Source: Sitta carolinensis (lineage: Eukaryota; Chordata; Aves; Passeriformes; Sittidae). Taken from it: 64,000 nucleotides of DNA. The stretch's first letter is position 1; each line of letters starts with the position of its first letter. The notes beneath the pieces were generated by a model. It had not been told where the DNA came from. It ran no database searches and saw only the letters and a list, made by a program, of their open reading frames with translations. Below, one piece after another: positions 24,084-36,900 of the stretch. The position numbers were made by a program, and so were the translations under genes. The stretch covers positions 1,857,501 to 1,921,500 of the forward strand of contig CM063299.1 in NCBI GenBank assembly GCA_032173965.1, in the 5' to 3' direction.

Positions 24084-27000
24084 TTCTCCCCCAAGCCCTC
24101 CCGGGGCCCAGTGGCACAAGGAGTGTTAAACACACTCCAAAATGCAGAATCAGCTTTGAACTGACACTGGCCAAGAGTTTTCTTCTGAGGGAACAGGGAC
24201 CTGCAGATCCAATCAGGTTCTGCCCAGGCAGCAGGAGGAGGGATGTGCTGAAAGGTTGGTACCAGCAGCACCTGCCCTGCCCTGCCTGCAGCCCGGCCCA
24301 TCAGCCCAGGGAGGTTTTGCCAACAGCTCCCCCTGTTTGAGGCACGGTGAGTTTTCCCTCCTGGGCTCTCCCACGCTTAGGACTGAAAAGGGAATGAAGT
24401 TCAATGTGCATTTTGTAGCATGAGAAGCAGCAACGGCAGCTCGAGCAAACTCCCCCCTCACTGACCCAAACGACCTCGCTCTGAAAGTAAAATACTGACG
24501 GTTTAACTTCATCAGGAGTGAAAATGATTTACCTTAGGGTGACACCCGTGCTCACCACTTGCACCCAGTGACTCTGAGCTGATTCCTTTACTCACCTTCA
24601 AGGGAAGATGCATTGCACAGGATTTCCACTCCCAGCTCTGCCCTCTCACTGCCAGCCCCAAGCAGCCCCTGCGTGGGCACGCTGTGTGTCTAGAAATGCC
24701 AACATCCATTGCTGGATTCATGGCCCCCGTGCCAGGCCCCACCCCAGAACCGACCCAGCCGGGCAGGAAAACCTGCCCTGGGCTACGGCAGGAGGGGAGA
24801 GAGGAGCCCCAGGGGCTGGAAAACCCCACGGGAGGAGAAGAGAGGGGACTGCAGGCCCTGCTTCCAGCTCTGCCCGGGGCAGAGGGGGGCAGGACCGAGT
24901 CCTTCACCTGCCCCTGGCACCTTCCCACTCCTCAAAGCATCCAACAAACTGTAAGATCAGAGAGAGCAACAGAACCAGCAGCAGCACAGCATCCCAGACA
25001 GGCTCCAGGTGCCAACACGGAACCTTCCAACAGCTCCTTCGGGAGACACGGCACCGAACGGGCACAGGGCCAGTCCTGGGCTGTCCCAGCCACGAATGCG
25101 GTCCTGAGCAGGGGCTGCAGCGCTGGCCCCGGAGCTGCAGCAGTGTCAGCTATCAGCCCCAGCCAGGCTGCCGCAGAAGGGCCCCGCCCTGGCCCGCTGG
25201 AGCTGCAGCTCCGCCCAGCCAGGATCCCCTGCAGGCACAGGAGGAACCTCGAGGAGCACAACCAGAGCCTCTGGCCAAGTCCTCTAGCAAAGGCATTGCC
25301 AGGGAGCTCTAGGACCTTCCTTCCTCCCAGCCCAGCTAACGCAGAGCTTAAGGCAGAGCTGGAGCAGCGCTAGGAAAGGGCAGAGGAGCGGCCACCACCC
25401 CCCAACCCTGCAGGGATTGTTTGGTTATGGAGGAGCAGCTCCTGCCCAGGCTGCAGAGCATGAACAGGGAGCCAGGCAGGGCTGGAAGGAGAGCAGAGGC
25501 TCGTGCAGGCCACTGGCTGGTGCCACTCACACAATGCTCCTCATCCCAAACACAGCCTGGAGCCCTTTGGGATTCCTGAGCCAAAAGCTGGAGCCCCAAG
25601 ACTGGAGTGGAGAAATGGTCTGCAGCCCCTGGCAGCTCTAACACCTCTGCAGAACAGAATCACTCAGGTTCTCTAGGACAGCTTTAAGCCCCTTCCTGCC
25701 CAAGGTCTGACACTGGTACATACTTTAAATAACTTTTAATAGGACTTCAGAACTTGTAAGAACTTTATAACTTGTCAGTGCCAAGGGCATTCAGGGAGAA
25801 GAAGGTTTTGCCTTGTATAGCGGAATTTGTCTGTAGCCCCTACACAGTCATAAACAAAAACTGCTAGATATAAATCACATTTTCAATCCATACATAACTA
25901 AGTTGGATTTTCACTGAGCAGCTGTTGCAGACACACTGCAGTTAAGTTCTAATACCACAGGAGGTTTTATGCAAATACTACTTTTCACTTCAGTGAAGAT
26001 ATTCTAAGTATGCAATCATTAATCTGCATTCACTAATTACATCATTGCATTTTAAAGTTGATATTACTCAGCCTTTCCCCCTAAAAAAAAAAAAAAAACA
26101 CATGAAGGCACCAGAATATGAACTATTAGCCTGTAAAGTTTCATTTAGAAGAGCCATTAAGCTCTCATGTCCAAAACCTCTATTTCTTCCCTGAAGATCA
26201 TCCAGCACCTTCCCCTGCCACAAAGCAATGAAAAAGCAGACCCCGAACAGAGCACGCAGTCCCAGTCCCACGGGAAGAGCCGGCCAGGCTGTGCCTGGCC
26301 CAGGGCCAAACCCTGAAAAGGGGGAGAGCAGCCCCCCCTGCCAGGACCCACAGAACCCCAGGGCACTGCCAGGGCACTGGCACAGCTGAGGTAACAGCAG
26401 CGAGTCCTTCTCCTTTGTGTTACACAGACTTGCCAACATCACCCCGCATCAGGAAATCAAACAAACCCCAAAACAACCCCCACAGCCACACAGCCCCCAA
26501 CAGAAGAATTAAGACAAGCTAGTGAGAGAGGCATTCTCAGAGGGTCTGTCCAGCTGAGCTCTGCTTCGTAAATTAACTTGAGGAATCGGTTTCTGGTTGT
26601 ACTCTTGTTTAATGTAGAAATGAAGCATCACAAAAAAAAAAAAAAAAAAAGACCTGTTGTGCTTTTTGGCATTTTCCACTGACCCCTGCGAACTGTACAG
26701 TAAGGTGTGTTCTCCAGAAACAGAAAATGGAGCTGGATTGGAATACAAAACTCTTCACTGGTATAAACAAGGTACAGCCTCTGTTAGCAGAGAGAGCCCA
26801 TGGGAGAGGAAAGGAGGAGTGGCTGCAGCAGAGTGGAGCGTGAGGAGCTGTGGCACTGCCAGGAATCTCTGCAGAGGCTCACTGGGTACAGACAAACCAT
26901 CAATTCACTTCCTAGCTCTGGATCTATCACATGGATATCATTTGCACTGATCAGACACCTAAATGAGAGTTCTACTGTCAAAGTGAATGCAGGGGCAGAA

Positions 27001-27693
27001 ATAGTAAATGAAAGCCACTGGTCCAACAGCGGTTTCTAGCAGGCTGGTCCACTGTGGTGTCCTGGTCCTGCTCAGGGCAGCACTGGTGGTTGCTGGTCTA
27101 TGGGGTCTGCACTGGTCCAGTTCAGGGCATCCACAACAGCACAGGTGGCACTCAACGAGCGGATGGGGCTCTCCAGAGTGGGTCTTTGCCACTTGTCTTG
27201 GTAAGGCAGCAGCCAAGGCCAGCACATCCTCCCTTTGCTGGCCATTTACCATGAACTTTGCTACACTGAGCAGCAAGACCTTGCTCCTACAGCTCCTCAG
27301 AGCACAGCTTTTGTTCTCTCTGTGAATCGGCAGAAAGCTCTCGATGAAACCTTCCATCCGTAATAAGAATGCAACTCTTTTGAACTCAAACAGTTTTATT
27401 AAATGTTTTCTTGCAGACTTTCTGCAAAGTAGCTTCTTTTGAAAGAAGAGAGAGAAGGGGATTTTTTTTTTTGGGAATACCAAGTTAAAAATGTGAGCCG
27501 AACTAAACATGCCATACACATGCTGAGAGGAATTTAACACACATTCATCCGTATGGGCACTCTTCAGTAGACTGGACCAGTGTTTCAATGCAAATTCCAG
27601 CCCCCAGAGAACTACATGGTTTAGATTTCACAGTATGACTTTTCCCCCTGTAACCTGGGGGAAAAAACCTTAACTGGTTAATTGACCAAGTTC

Positions 27694-27947
27694 TTAGCTG
27701 CTCTGTCCATCGAGGTTCTGAGACATCAGAAAAGACTGGACCACCTCTTCCGTGGACTGGGGGCTGGTGCTGACGTCCTCCAGTGCATCCGTCACCGAGA
27801 ACTGCCGGTCCCGCAACCGGTTCCAATTGGCCAAAATGTTGTGGTACTCAAACACCTTCTCATAATTGCCAATGGAATTGTACAGTTTAATGAGACCTCT
27901 GTAATCGTATTCAAGTCCACTGTATCCTTCACCAAAAAGCTTCTTTC
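27694..27947 (-). CDS. APPBP2: APPBP2 exon 13 (C-terminus, stop)
   Basis: Begins with the acceptor CTGTAG and completes a Gly codon (phase 1). It encodes residues 503-586, including GEGYSGLEYDYRGLIKLYNS, and ends in SS followed by TAA at 27696-27694. The end differs from the human protein, as is usual at this tail. Confidence 0.93.
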
Positions 27948-30900
27948 CTACAGAAAGCCAAGAGAAAAACCAAATTGAGAGGTAAAATAGCCACGGGCTG
28001 CGTCTGAGTTCTCGGGTTAGTTTTACCCACAAATTTGCCTACATTCTCCACTTATGTTCTAGCCACAGGATGATATCTAGAGACTAAGAGCCAAGTTATT
28101 TCCTAAAAACCTTCCTGTAGTCACTTACCAATTGCTATGGATCTCAGATAAAGCTTTTCAGCATTTTCATACTGGTTCATGTCATAGTTGTACAGGGAGG
28201 CGAGATGGCCCACAGAGAGGGCAACTTCATAATCCTCCTGCCCTAGGAGCTGCTCCTTGATCTGGATGGCCTTGATGTGCATTTCCTCTGCCTCCTGTCA
28301 GGGCCAGAACACACAGGTCACTCACACACCATCCAGCACCCCAGAAAGAGAGGGGAAAGTTACTTTAAAGAAACTTAACTATGTAGCAGCTCAAACAGCA
28401 GCATTTTGTAACAGGCAAAAAACACCAAAGTCAAACATAAACCAAGTTCCCCCAATTCTTTAGTTTAGTGGATCAGCAGATTGCAGCACCAAGCTCTCTG
28501 TCCCCCTCAGAGGGCATCATCCATCCCCACGGATTATTTCTGCACAAAGCTTTTGGGGTGAACGATAAAGCACAAGTTTTCCAAGCACAGAACTACCAAC
28601 TGAATTCAGGGATGGTGGACACTGAAGCCCTTCAGTTGCAGTGACAGATTTCAGCAGTCCTGCAGATTTTAGGTGGGGAGTAAAGCCTTACCTTGAACTT
28701 CCTCATGGACTGATACAGTCTGCCCAGGTTGCCGTAGTGTTTGGCTGTTTGCACGTTGAACTCCCCAAAGGCTTTCTTAGCCAGCTGGAGAGAGGAGAGG
28801 TGCAGGTCATGAGCCTCCTGGAGCAGCCTCTGCTCTGTCTCCTTGTTGTGACAGTCTATGGCAATCTCCTCCAGGATAAGTGCTGGGGGCAGGAGACAGG
28901 GACTGTTACTGTGCCGGCAGGCAGCTCAGAGCCAGCACCCACACACAGCTGGGACACAGCTCACCAGGCTTTGCCACAAGCTGCTTTCACACTGCTGTGG
29001 CAAGCTCCCAGCACATTCTTGTATTCTATAATTTCATCCCTTCACTCCAACTCTCCTGGCTAAGTCTTAAAAATTGGGGTTTTTGTATTTCACAAGCGTG
29101 CTGTAAACACCAAGGACTACAAACACCTCCTTGAAAAAGACAACTCGAGCTACATTGCTGGTAGGGACCAGAAGAACACATCCAAATGATTCAAACAAAG
29201 GGAACTACCTTTAACTCTCTTTGAAGAAGCCAAGAGGAGATGGTCTTCTGGAGAATGTGTGTGATAATGCCAATAGCACGTTCAGCATGGAATCTGAGAA
29301 TTGAAATAAAAAATTCAGGATATGTTTACGTATGCCAGCAGTTGACTGATAAAAATTTAGAAATATTAGTGCAACAAACATTTTTCTTCATTTACAGCAC
29401 TAACTGTGCTGCTGTGTGTTGTACTCACAGTGCATTGTCAAATTTCCCAGAGCTGTACTGGTGAACATAGGAGGAATAAGCCAAGTCTTCATGAGCTGTA
29501 GCTACATGAATGTTTTTCCCTCCAAACACCGACTGCCGGATATCGAGCGCTGTCTGCAAGGCATCCAAAAACACCACTCCACCAGTTAACACAGAAAAAA
29601 CCCAAATTCATCTCTGAGATGAATCTACTGGCTCTGAAATTCACTACACATTTGAGACACTAAATATATAAAAGACATAAGTCAGAGGAAGACAAAGCTG
29701 GCGGTGTTCGGTGCTTTTTTAAACATCCTGATTGTAGTAATTAAACCAACTATTCTTTACCTTCATGAATTAACTACAACACCTGAGAGATGAAAAACAT
29801 GAAGAGAAACAAGTCCGCTGCCTTACCTGATAGATGGCAACAGATTGGCAGATATTGTCTACGTTGAGCAAGTAAAATCCATAGTCTAGTAGCGTGTCAG
29901 AGTATTTGGGGTGCTTGGCTCCAAAATGCTCCCTGCACAAACACACTCCCATTACCAACTGAGGCAAGGGGAGTACAATTGGAGAAGGTTTGTTTCTGGA
30001 ATGGTCCTTACCTGGCAAGGTACACGGCGTGCTTTATGAGCTGCTCAGCCTTCTTGAACTCCCGTTTCACCACACAGGCCTGGGCAGGGAGGGAAGCACA
30101 TGAGCAGCTGTGCACTCCCAGCTCAGCCCCCCAACACTGCCACACTACTGCTGTTTGTGATTGCAAAATATCACTGTGGTTATTTAGAAAAAGGAGCACA
30201 GCAGTAATAAACTCCTATAGTGCCTGACTGAAGGGCTTGTGCTGTACCTAGAGCAGATCAAAGCAGGGTCAGAGCCCTCCCAGGAGGGTCACAGGTTAAT
30301 GCTGTCACAATGGTCACCTGTGCAGCTTCAGAAAGACAAATAAAAACAACCCCCCCACTCTGAGACAAACACAAGAACGACCCTTCAGGCCCCTGGGGTC
30401 ACAACCTCTCTGTCCTCAGCCATTCTTGGCAGCACAGCTCGGTACCCAAAGCAAGAGGGAGATTTTTGATTCACCTTGGACGCTTGTCGTAGCACATCCA
30501 CCACGACCTTCACAGGCAGCCCGACTGTGATCTCCTTCATGGCTTCTATGCACCACTTATAGGCCTGTGGGACAGACAGGCACCAACACAATGCAGCTGC
30601 AACTCCACAACATCGTAACATTAAGAAAAAATATTACCTGCCTCTGAAAAGCTGGTCATTTACATTGCAAAATTTAAAATATACAGTTTGATTGCTTATG
30701 TGTAATGAATTTTCCAGTTATGTTTTAAAAGACTTAAAAATTACTTTTAAGGTTAATAGTGAATATGTCAGTATTTTCTATTAATCTAAGGTTTATAATA
30801 TTACATTGACTTTTACAGACAGAAGAGGGTGTTTTATAATCTTTAAGCAATCCTCACAATTCCCACTGTGCACAACAACACCTTGTCAGTGACCTTAGGG

Positions 30901-33900
30901 TTTATGGAATAGTCACACTTCAGACAGAACCTTACAAAACAGCTGCAAAGACTGTTTGCTATTCATTTCAATTATTAAAATAAGCTTTTATAACATTTCA
31001 TTAACAGTGACCAACACATATGGGCAAGGTAACACACACATCCCCACGTTGGTCCAAGCACTGAGAAGAGCTCAGACTAACACAGAACAACACAGGGGAA
31101 CAAGAGTGGATACAGGAATTCCTGCTCTGGCAGTGCCACACTGAGCTGGGGAGAGCAGAGCCAGGAGCAGGGAGACACGAACGGAGAGAGCAGAGCCGGG
31201 AAACAGGGAGAGCAGGGAGACACGAACGGGGAGAGCAGAGCCGGGAACAGGGAGAGCAGGGAGACACGCCCAGGAGCAGGGAGACACGAACGGGGAGAGC
31301 AGAGCCGGGAACAGGGAGACACGAACACAGGGAGAGCAGGGAGACAGAACGGGAGAGCAAGCCGGAACAGGAGAGCAGGGAGACACGACAGGAGAGCAGG
31401 GAGACACGAACAGGGAGAGCAGGGAGACCCGCACAGGGAGAGCAGGGAGACCCGCCCAGGAGGTGCCCCCAGAGCCCCCCAGGTCTCACCTCGTCGTAGT
31501 GGCTCTTGGCGAAGAGCAGGGCGCACAGCTCCCCGTACAGCGCCGCCTTGTTGGCCTGCTGCCCGTGCTTGGCCAGCTTCTCCATGTAGGACTGGGCCAG
31601 CTTGAAGGTCTCCTCTCCCAGGTGGTACTTGCAGTTCCCGTTCCGGACGTGCAGCAACCTTGGGGGATGCAGAGAGAGCTGCCGAGGGAGCCGGGACTGC
31701 TCTGCGTGCGGCAGCACCAGCACCTCCGGGTGGAGCTGAGGCAGCCCAGCACCACTGCCCTGCCTGGGTCAGTCACACACAGCTGGAAATGTCACAGGAT
31801 TTCACCTATTCAGACAGTCTGGCATTGAACCACACTGCTGGGGTGCCTTTGGGTGTTATTGTCCATCAAATCCATTCTTCCCAATGCTGACTCAATTCCT
31901 CTCCCAAAGCCCTGCCCTGCACAGACTGAGATCCCTTCCACCTCCTTCCCAAAGGCTGGCACCTCAAGCAGCCACAGTAAGTACAACACAGCTCATTTTC
32001 CTGCATCCTTATGCCTTCCCCCCAAACCCTGAGTAGCTCCAAGTGGGAAGTTCTGTGCTTTGGGGAGGCCTTCACCTAAGATTTAGTCACATCCATTCCA
32101 CATGAGATCCAGCTCCCCACAACTCAGACACCCCCTGTTCCTCCCTCTCTGTCCTGCTGCTTTCCCATGTGAAGGCTCAGCACCCAAACACAGCCAGTAA
32201 CACCAGCACTGCTAACACCTACTCCTGGCTCTCTGGAGAAGTAACAGGTCCAGCTTGTGGCACTTATTATAAAAGAAAGTAAAGAATTTGTGCATTAGTG
32301 CAGGCTGATGCTCTCTGGCTTTAACGAGGTGCATTTGGAATGGGTGTGTTTTGATATTCCAAGCCCCAAGGGCAGAGCTGGATTCCCAGCCAGGGCAGCT
32401 GCTCCTGCTCCATGGCAAACACCTGCCAGTAAGCAGACATGGAATTTTGGGGAATTAATTTCCACTGTCCCTGCTGGAAATGTGTCATTAGACAGTGAGT
32501 AACAGAGACTGAAAACACCAGGCAAGGCTTGGGAAATCAGGGCAACACAGCACAGGGAGAGAACTGCACAGAGGGAAGGGAAGGGGAGCAGAATGTGCAG
32601 CTGCATTGCAAAGAAGCTCAAACTCTGACTATGTGGGTTAATGCACAGGAACAGCATTTTAGTCATGATATGATACATTAGGATGAAACTTCCAATCTAT
32701 TGTTAAAGAGGAAGATGTGAACAGCGAAGTCTTTGCTCGATTTCTTTTCTAAATGTTTGTTTTCCACTTGCTCCAAGCAGAGATTTAAGCTTGTGCAGCC
32801 ATTCCCTCAGTCACACAGCCCAGCTCACCCTGAACACCCAGCCTGTCCAACACTGTTCCTCTGTTTCCCACCCAAATGCATCACCGAACTCAAACAGTAA
32901 CAAGAAAGGAAATAGTTTCCATTTTCCTAAGCAGGGCCTGAAGGCAAGCACATGACAGATGAGTATCTGCTGCACAAAGAGAACATCAGCAGAAAAGCCC
33001 TTCAAACCCCTGCAAAAGCTACACCAACTCCAGCTCTCCAGTGGGAAACAGCACTGGGGCTCAACAACAGACAGCAAAAAGCAACACCCACTTTATTCCT
33101 TAAATAAAACCTCAGAACCAAACACCATGTACAAGTGCATTGTGTGCCTGGTCACAGGAACGTTCCAGCAACAAGAGACAGGATTGTAAAGAAACCAGAG
33201 AAAAATTAAGTAAACAGTTTAGGATAAAGAGAAAAAACCATTTTGCCAACACCATTCAGTTGGGAGCTGCTCTGCAACATCAAAACCACTGGAGCCCAAA
33301 TCCCATGTAATGGAATAAGCCAGTGGGGATAGCACTGCAATTTAGATAAGCTCCTGGGAAAGATCATATCCAGGGTCTGGATGCTTCAGTGATAGTGTCT
33401 AGAAACAAAGAAATCTCCCCAAAACCCAAGCTAAACCTAAGCCAATCCTCTAGGATAAGCAGAGTTTATGTGATCCAGTTCTGAGTAACACAAAATCCTT
33501 TATTAATCCAAAGGAATCTTAGGAGATAAAGCCAAGAGGAAGAGAAAAGGCCTCAGGACATTTATGCTAATGGATCTGAACCTCCTTTGATGTCTGCAAT
33601 AACAGCTTTTGGGGACTAACCTCCCCCAACAAACTCAGTCTCTCAGAGCCAACACAGCAGCTTAGGAAGTCTAAAACCACCAGAAGAAAACAACCCAAGA
33701 ATCAGCCAAATGTGCAACAATGAAGTGGGAGAAACCACGTATTTGTGTTAGGCATTTGTACCTTATTGCTTAACACAGAATAATGAGAGCAGGCAAACCA
33801 AAAGGAGCACCACACTGCCAGGAAGGCAGGGTACAAACCCAGAGAAATCTCACCTTGCCAGCTTCTCCACAGAATTTACTACTGCCAGGACAAGGAAACA

Positions 33901-36900
33901 CCAAGCTGTGCTTAAACAACACAAAACTTCACATGTTTTTAAAATGCTTTCTATTAATAAAGCAATGTACTAATTCAACATGTTTGACTTGTTAGCTTTA
34001 GAGCAAGAGCTGCCACTTTAAAAAAACGTGTCACACTTGCAAAAGCTGGACTTGAATTTTATTTCCTTAAAACTGCCCCTAACTCCAGTGCCAGCCCAGT
34101 GTGAGAGGGGTCAGGTGGTAACAGCACAGCTCACTCTCAAGCTGAAGGGCACTAAACTGAGCACACTGACTGCTCTCTGCCACACAAAGGTGTTCAGCTT
34201 TCACAGATTTAGCCCTTCTCAAAGGGTCTGAGGTGCTTTCAGGTTGATATTCCAAACCAGCCATGCTGAGAGTCTGGGAGATGCCAGAACATTTCCCACT
34301 GCTCCTGCTGCCCAGAGGGGTGATGGCCCAGCAGGCAGCAGAGTTCCCTAGGGAACAATGGATGGCCCTGCCAGAGCCAACACCGCAGGGCTAGGGCTCA
34401 TTCTAACACAGCCTGCTTTCTTCTAGCACAGAATGAAAATCTCCTTTCCACACCACTGTCCAGCAGAGACAGTTCCCTTTTTTCCCCTCCCTTTCTCTCC
34501 CTTCTTTTCATTTCTATTTGGAGAAGGTGACAGAGTTATTTTTAAGCAACTTCTCCAGCTTGCCAAAGAGCCTGATACAACGAGAAAACTTTTTTTAGAT
34601 TAATTAGAAGGCAAAGGACCAAGCAGTAACTGTGGCTCTATATCCATCACTGCCCAGTTCTAGGAAGCTGGATACGTGTGCCCAGGCTCCTGGCATCATT
34701 TCTGCAACGCCAGCCAGCAGAACCAGGCAGAGCAGTGTTGCCATGGCCCTGGGGCTGGCACAGGACACCAGCAGCTCTTGGCAAAGCCTCTTTACTCTTC
34801 GTGTTTGCCCAGCCATAAACAAGATGCAGGGCTTTTTTTGGAGCAGCTTTCCAAACAAGTTTTGCTCTATATTCAGATAAATACAGCACATGTTTTGTTC
34901 TTTGTTACAGCAGCTAAAAAAAAATTAAAATCCTGCTTTAACTCTGCCCAACAGCCTCCAGGTGCCCTGGTGAAAAACCAGGTTGGGCATGGGGAGAGCA
35001 ACAAAACCCAGGCAGCTCCTGCCTGCAGTTCACCACACCTCAACACAGGGCAAGAGCAACAGAGGCCTCTGTCAATGAAATGGGAACTTCTGCAGGCCCT
35101 GAGGAACCAGGCAGCTTCAAAACAACCAGCAAAAACAACCCAAACTGTTTTCAGTTGTGACTGGAGGTGCCCACAAGAACTGGACATGCAGATCTTTACC
35201 CAGGCTGAGCACTCAGCACGGAGCAAGAGAACCGGCTGGGTCTGGAATCAGGAAAGGCAAGTTCTGCCTTGATTTCTGCACAACTGTATCTATATTGTTT
35301 GCATTTGGATTTGGCAAATTCTTTGTAGTAAAGAGAACTTCAGCACAGTTCAACACAAAACATTCCTTCACATGCAAAAATCCTTGGGAAAACAAGAACT
35401 GCTGGACCACTCTTATTATCCAGCAGTGTTACCCACGAGAGATTACACAGCACAGCAAAACATTGGGTTTTTTAATCCATTGTGCTGGGCTGCCAACTTC
35501 GAAGCTGAAAATCCAGGGATTAGTGTAAAACAAGCACCTCCTGATCTTCAGCTCTAGCCAGGAAAGTGTTCTGGTGCAGCACAACACTACAGGAGCACCT
35601 GGAGCTGGCTGGCTCCAAGGATTCCTGGGAATTGCAGGTGAGCTCACCTCACACAACACTCCACGGCACGGAACCAGTGAAGGATTTCATCGTGCAGGGT
35701 GCACAGCTGAAGGCAGGAAAGGAAAACCTTCTCAGCATCACTGTACCAGCCAGCATCTGACAGGAACCCCCCTGCAAAAATCAGCAACAAACAGGGATTT
35801 GAAGAGCAAAGCACATTTTCAAGAGGAAAAGGGTTTGTTTAGATGCTGCAACATGGTCACTTATTTCATAGACCTGCTTCTACAGACAGAAATCCTGTCA
35901 AGGTCAAACCCTCCTGACATGGGAAGAATGAAATGTAAGAGGAGAATCTTCCTACAGCTGAAGGAAATAATGCTTTGGTTTAGGACAGTTTTTTGGTATA
36001 ACAGAATTTTTCTACAGATTTCTGTAAAAAACCTCCAAAACTTACCTAACACTAAAATCATGCAAATTCCTCACCACATCTGCAAACCAATTTTAAACCA
36101 AAACCGTTTGAACTAAAAAGTCTATACATTCCTAGATATTAAAATCCAATATATTTCTTTTACTATACCAAGTAGCTTTCTAAAAATCCCATTCCAAAAC
36201 ACATAGTTCTTTAAAAGGCCTATCTTTAACAGGAAAAAAATTAATGTTAGATTAACTGAAGCTTACAAAAGAGAAAGCAAAGAGCCTGTGAGCAGCAGTT
36301 ACCTAAAACAAAGCCAATCTGGATTGCTTTTTCTTTCACAGCAGCATCTGACTCTGCAATGTAGGAGCACCGTCTGCTGAAGGAATAGGCCAGCACAGAA
36401 GCAACCTTGACCCCATGGTCCATCAGAGCCTGGAAACAGTGATGGAGCAGATGTCTGCAAGGAGGAGAAGCAGAGTCTGGTTACACACAACGGTCTGCAG
36501 GCAGTCGGCTGGCCCCCCTGGACTCGAGGGACACAGGTCAAGCCCAAAGCAGGAGTGCAAGCGCTGCAGAGGCTGCGGCAGGGGCTGCCGGGGCGGGGGG
36601 AGCCCGCACACAGGGCGGGTCCTGCGCAGGGACAGCTCTGCTGGAGGTCACAGGATCGCAAGGGGCAGGCAGCGATTCCAGCTCCGACCCGGCGGGAGGC
36701 GGCCCCGAACCCCCCCTGCCTCCCCCAGCAGCCGCAGACAAAGGAGCGGGGAGGGCTCATGAACACCCACAGCTCAGCTTACAGGGAATCTGCCCTGAAA
36801 CAGTCAACTTCTGCAACACCACTAACTGGAGTATTTAACGACAGGAAAACTCTCCAAACTGGGGCAATGCTATCAGGATTTGCTCAATCAGCAGCAAACG

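Larger units (their letters stand above)
23230..27693 (-). other. APPBP2: Probable APPBP2 3' UTR
   Basis: This region follows the APPBP2 stop codon at 27694. On the minus strand AATAAA hexamers lie at 27395-27400, 24045-24050 and 23244-23249, giving possible 3' UTRs of about 0.3, 3.6 and 4.4 kb. AT-rich blocks at 23420-23900 and 25700-26060 look like conserved UTR, while 24200-25650 is GC-rich with no coding sign. Human APPBP2 has a long 3' UTR, which favours the distal site. The exact end cannot be fixed without transcripts. Confidence 0.45.
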
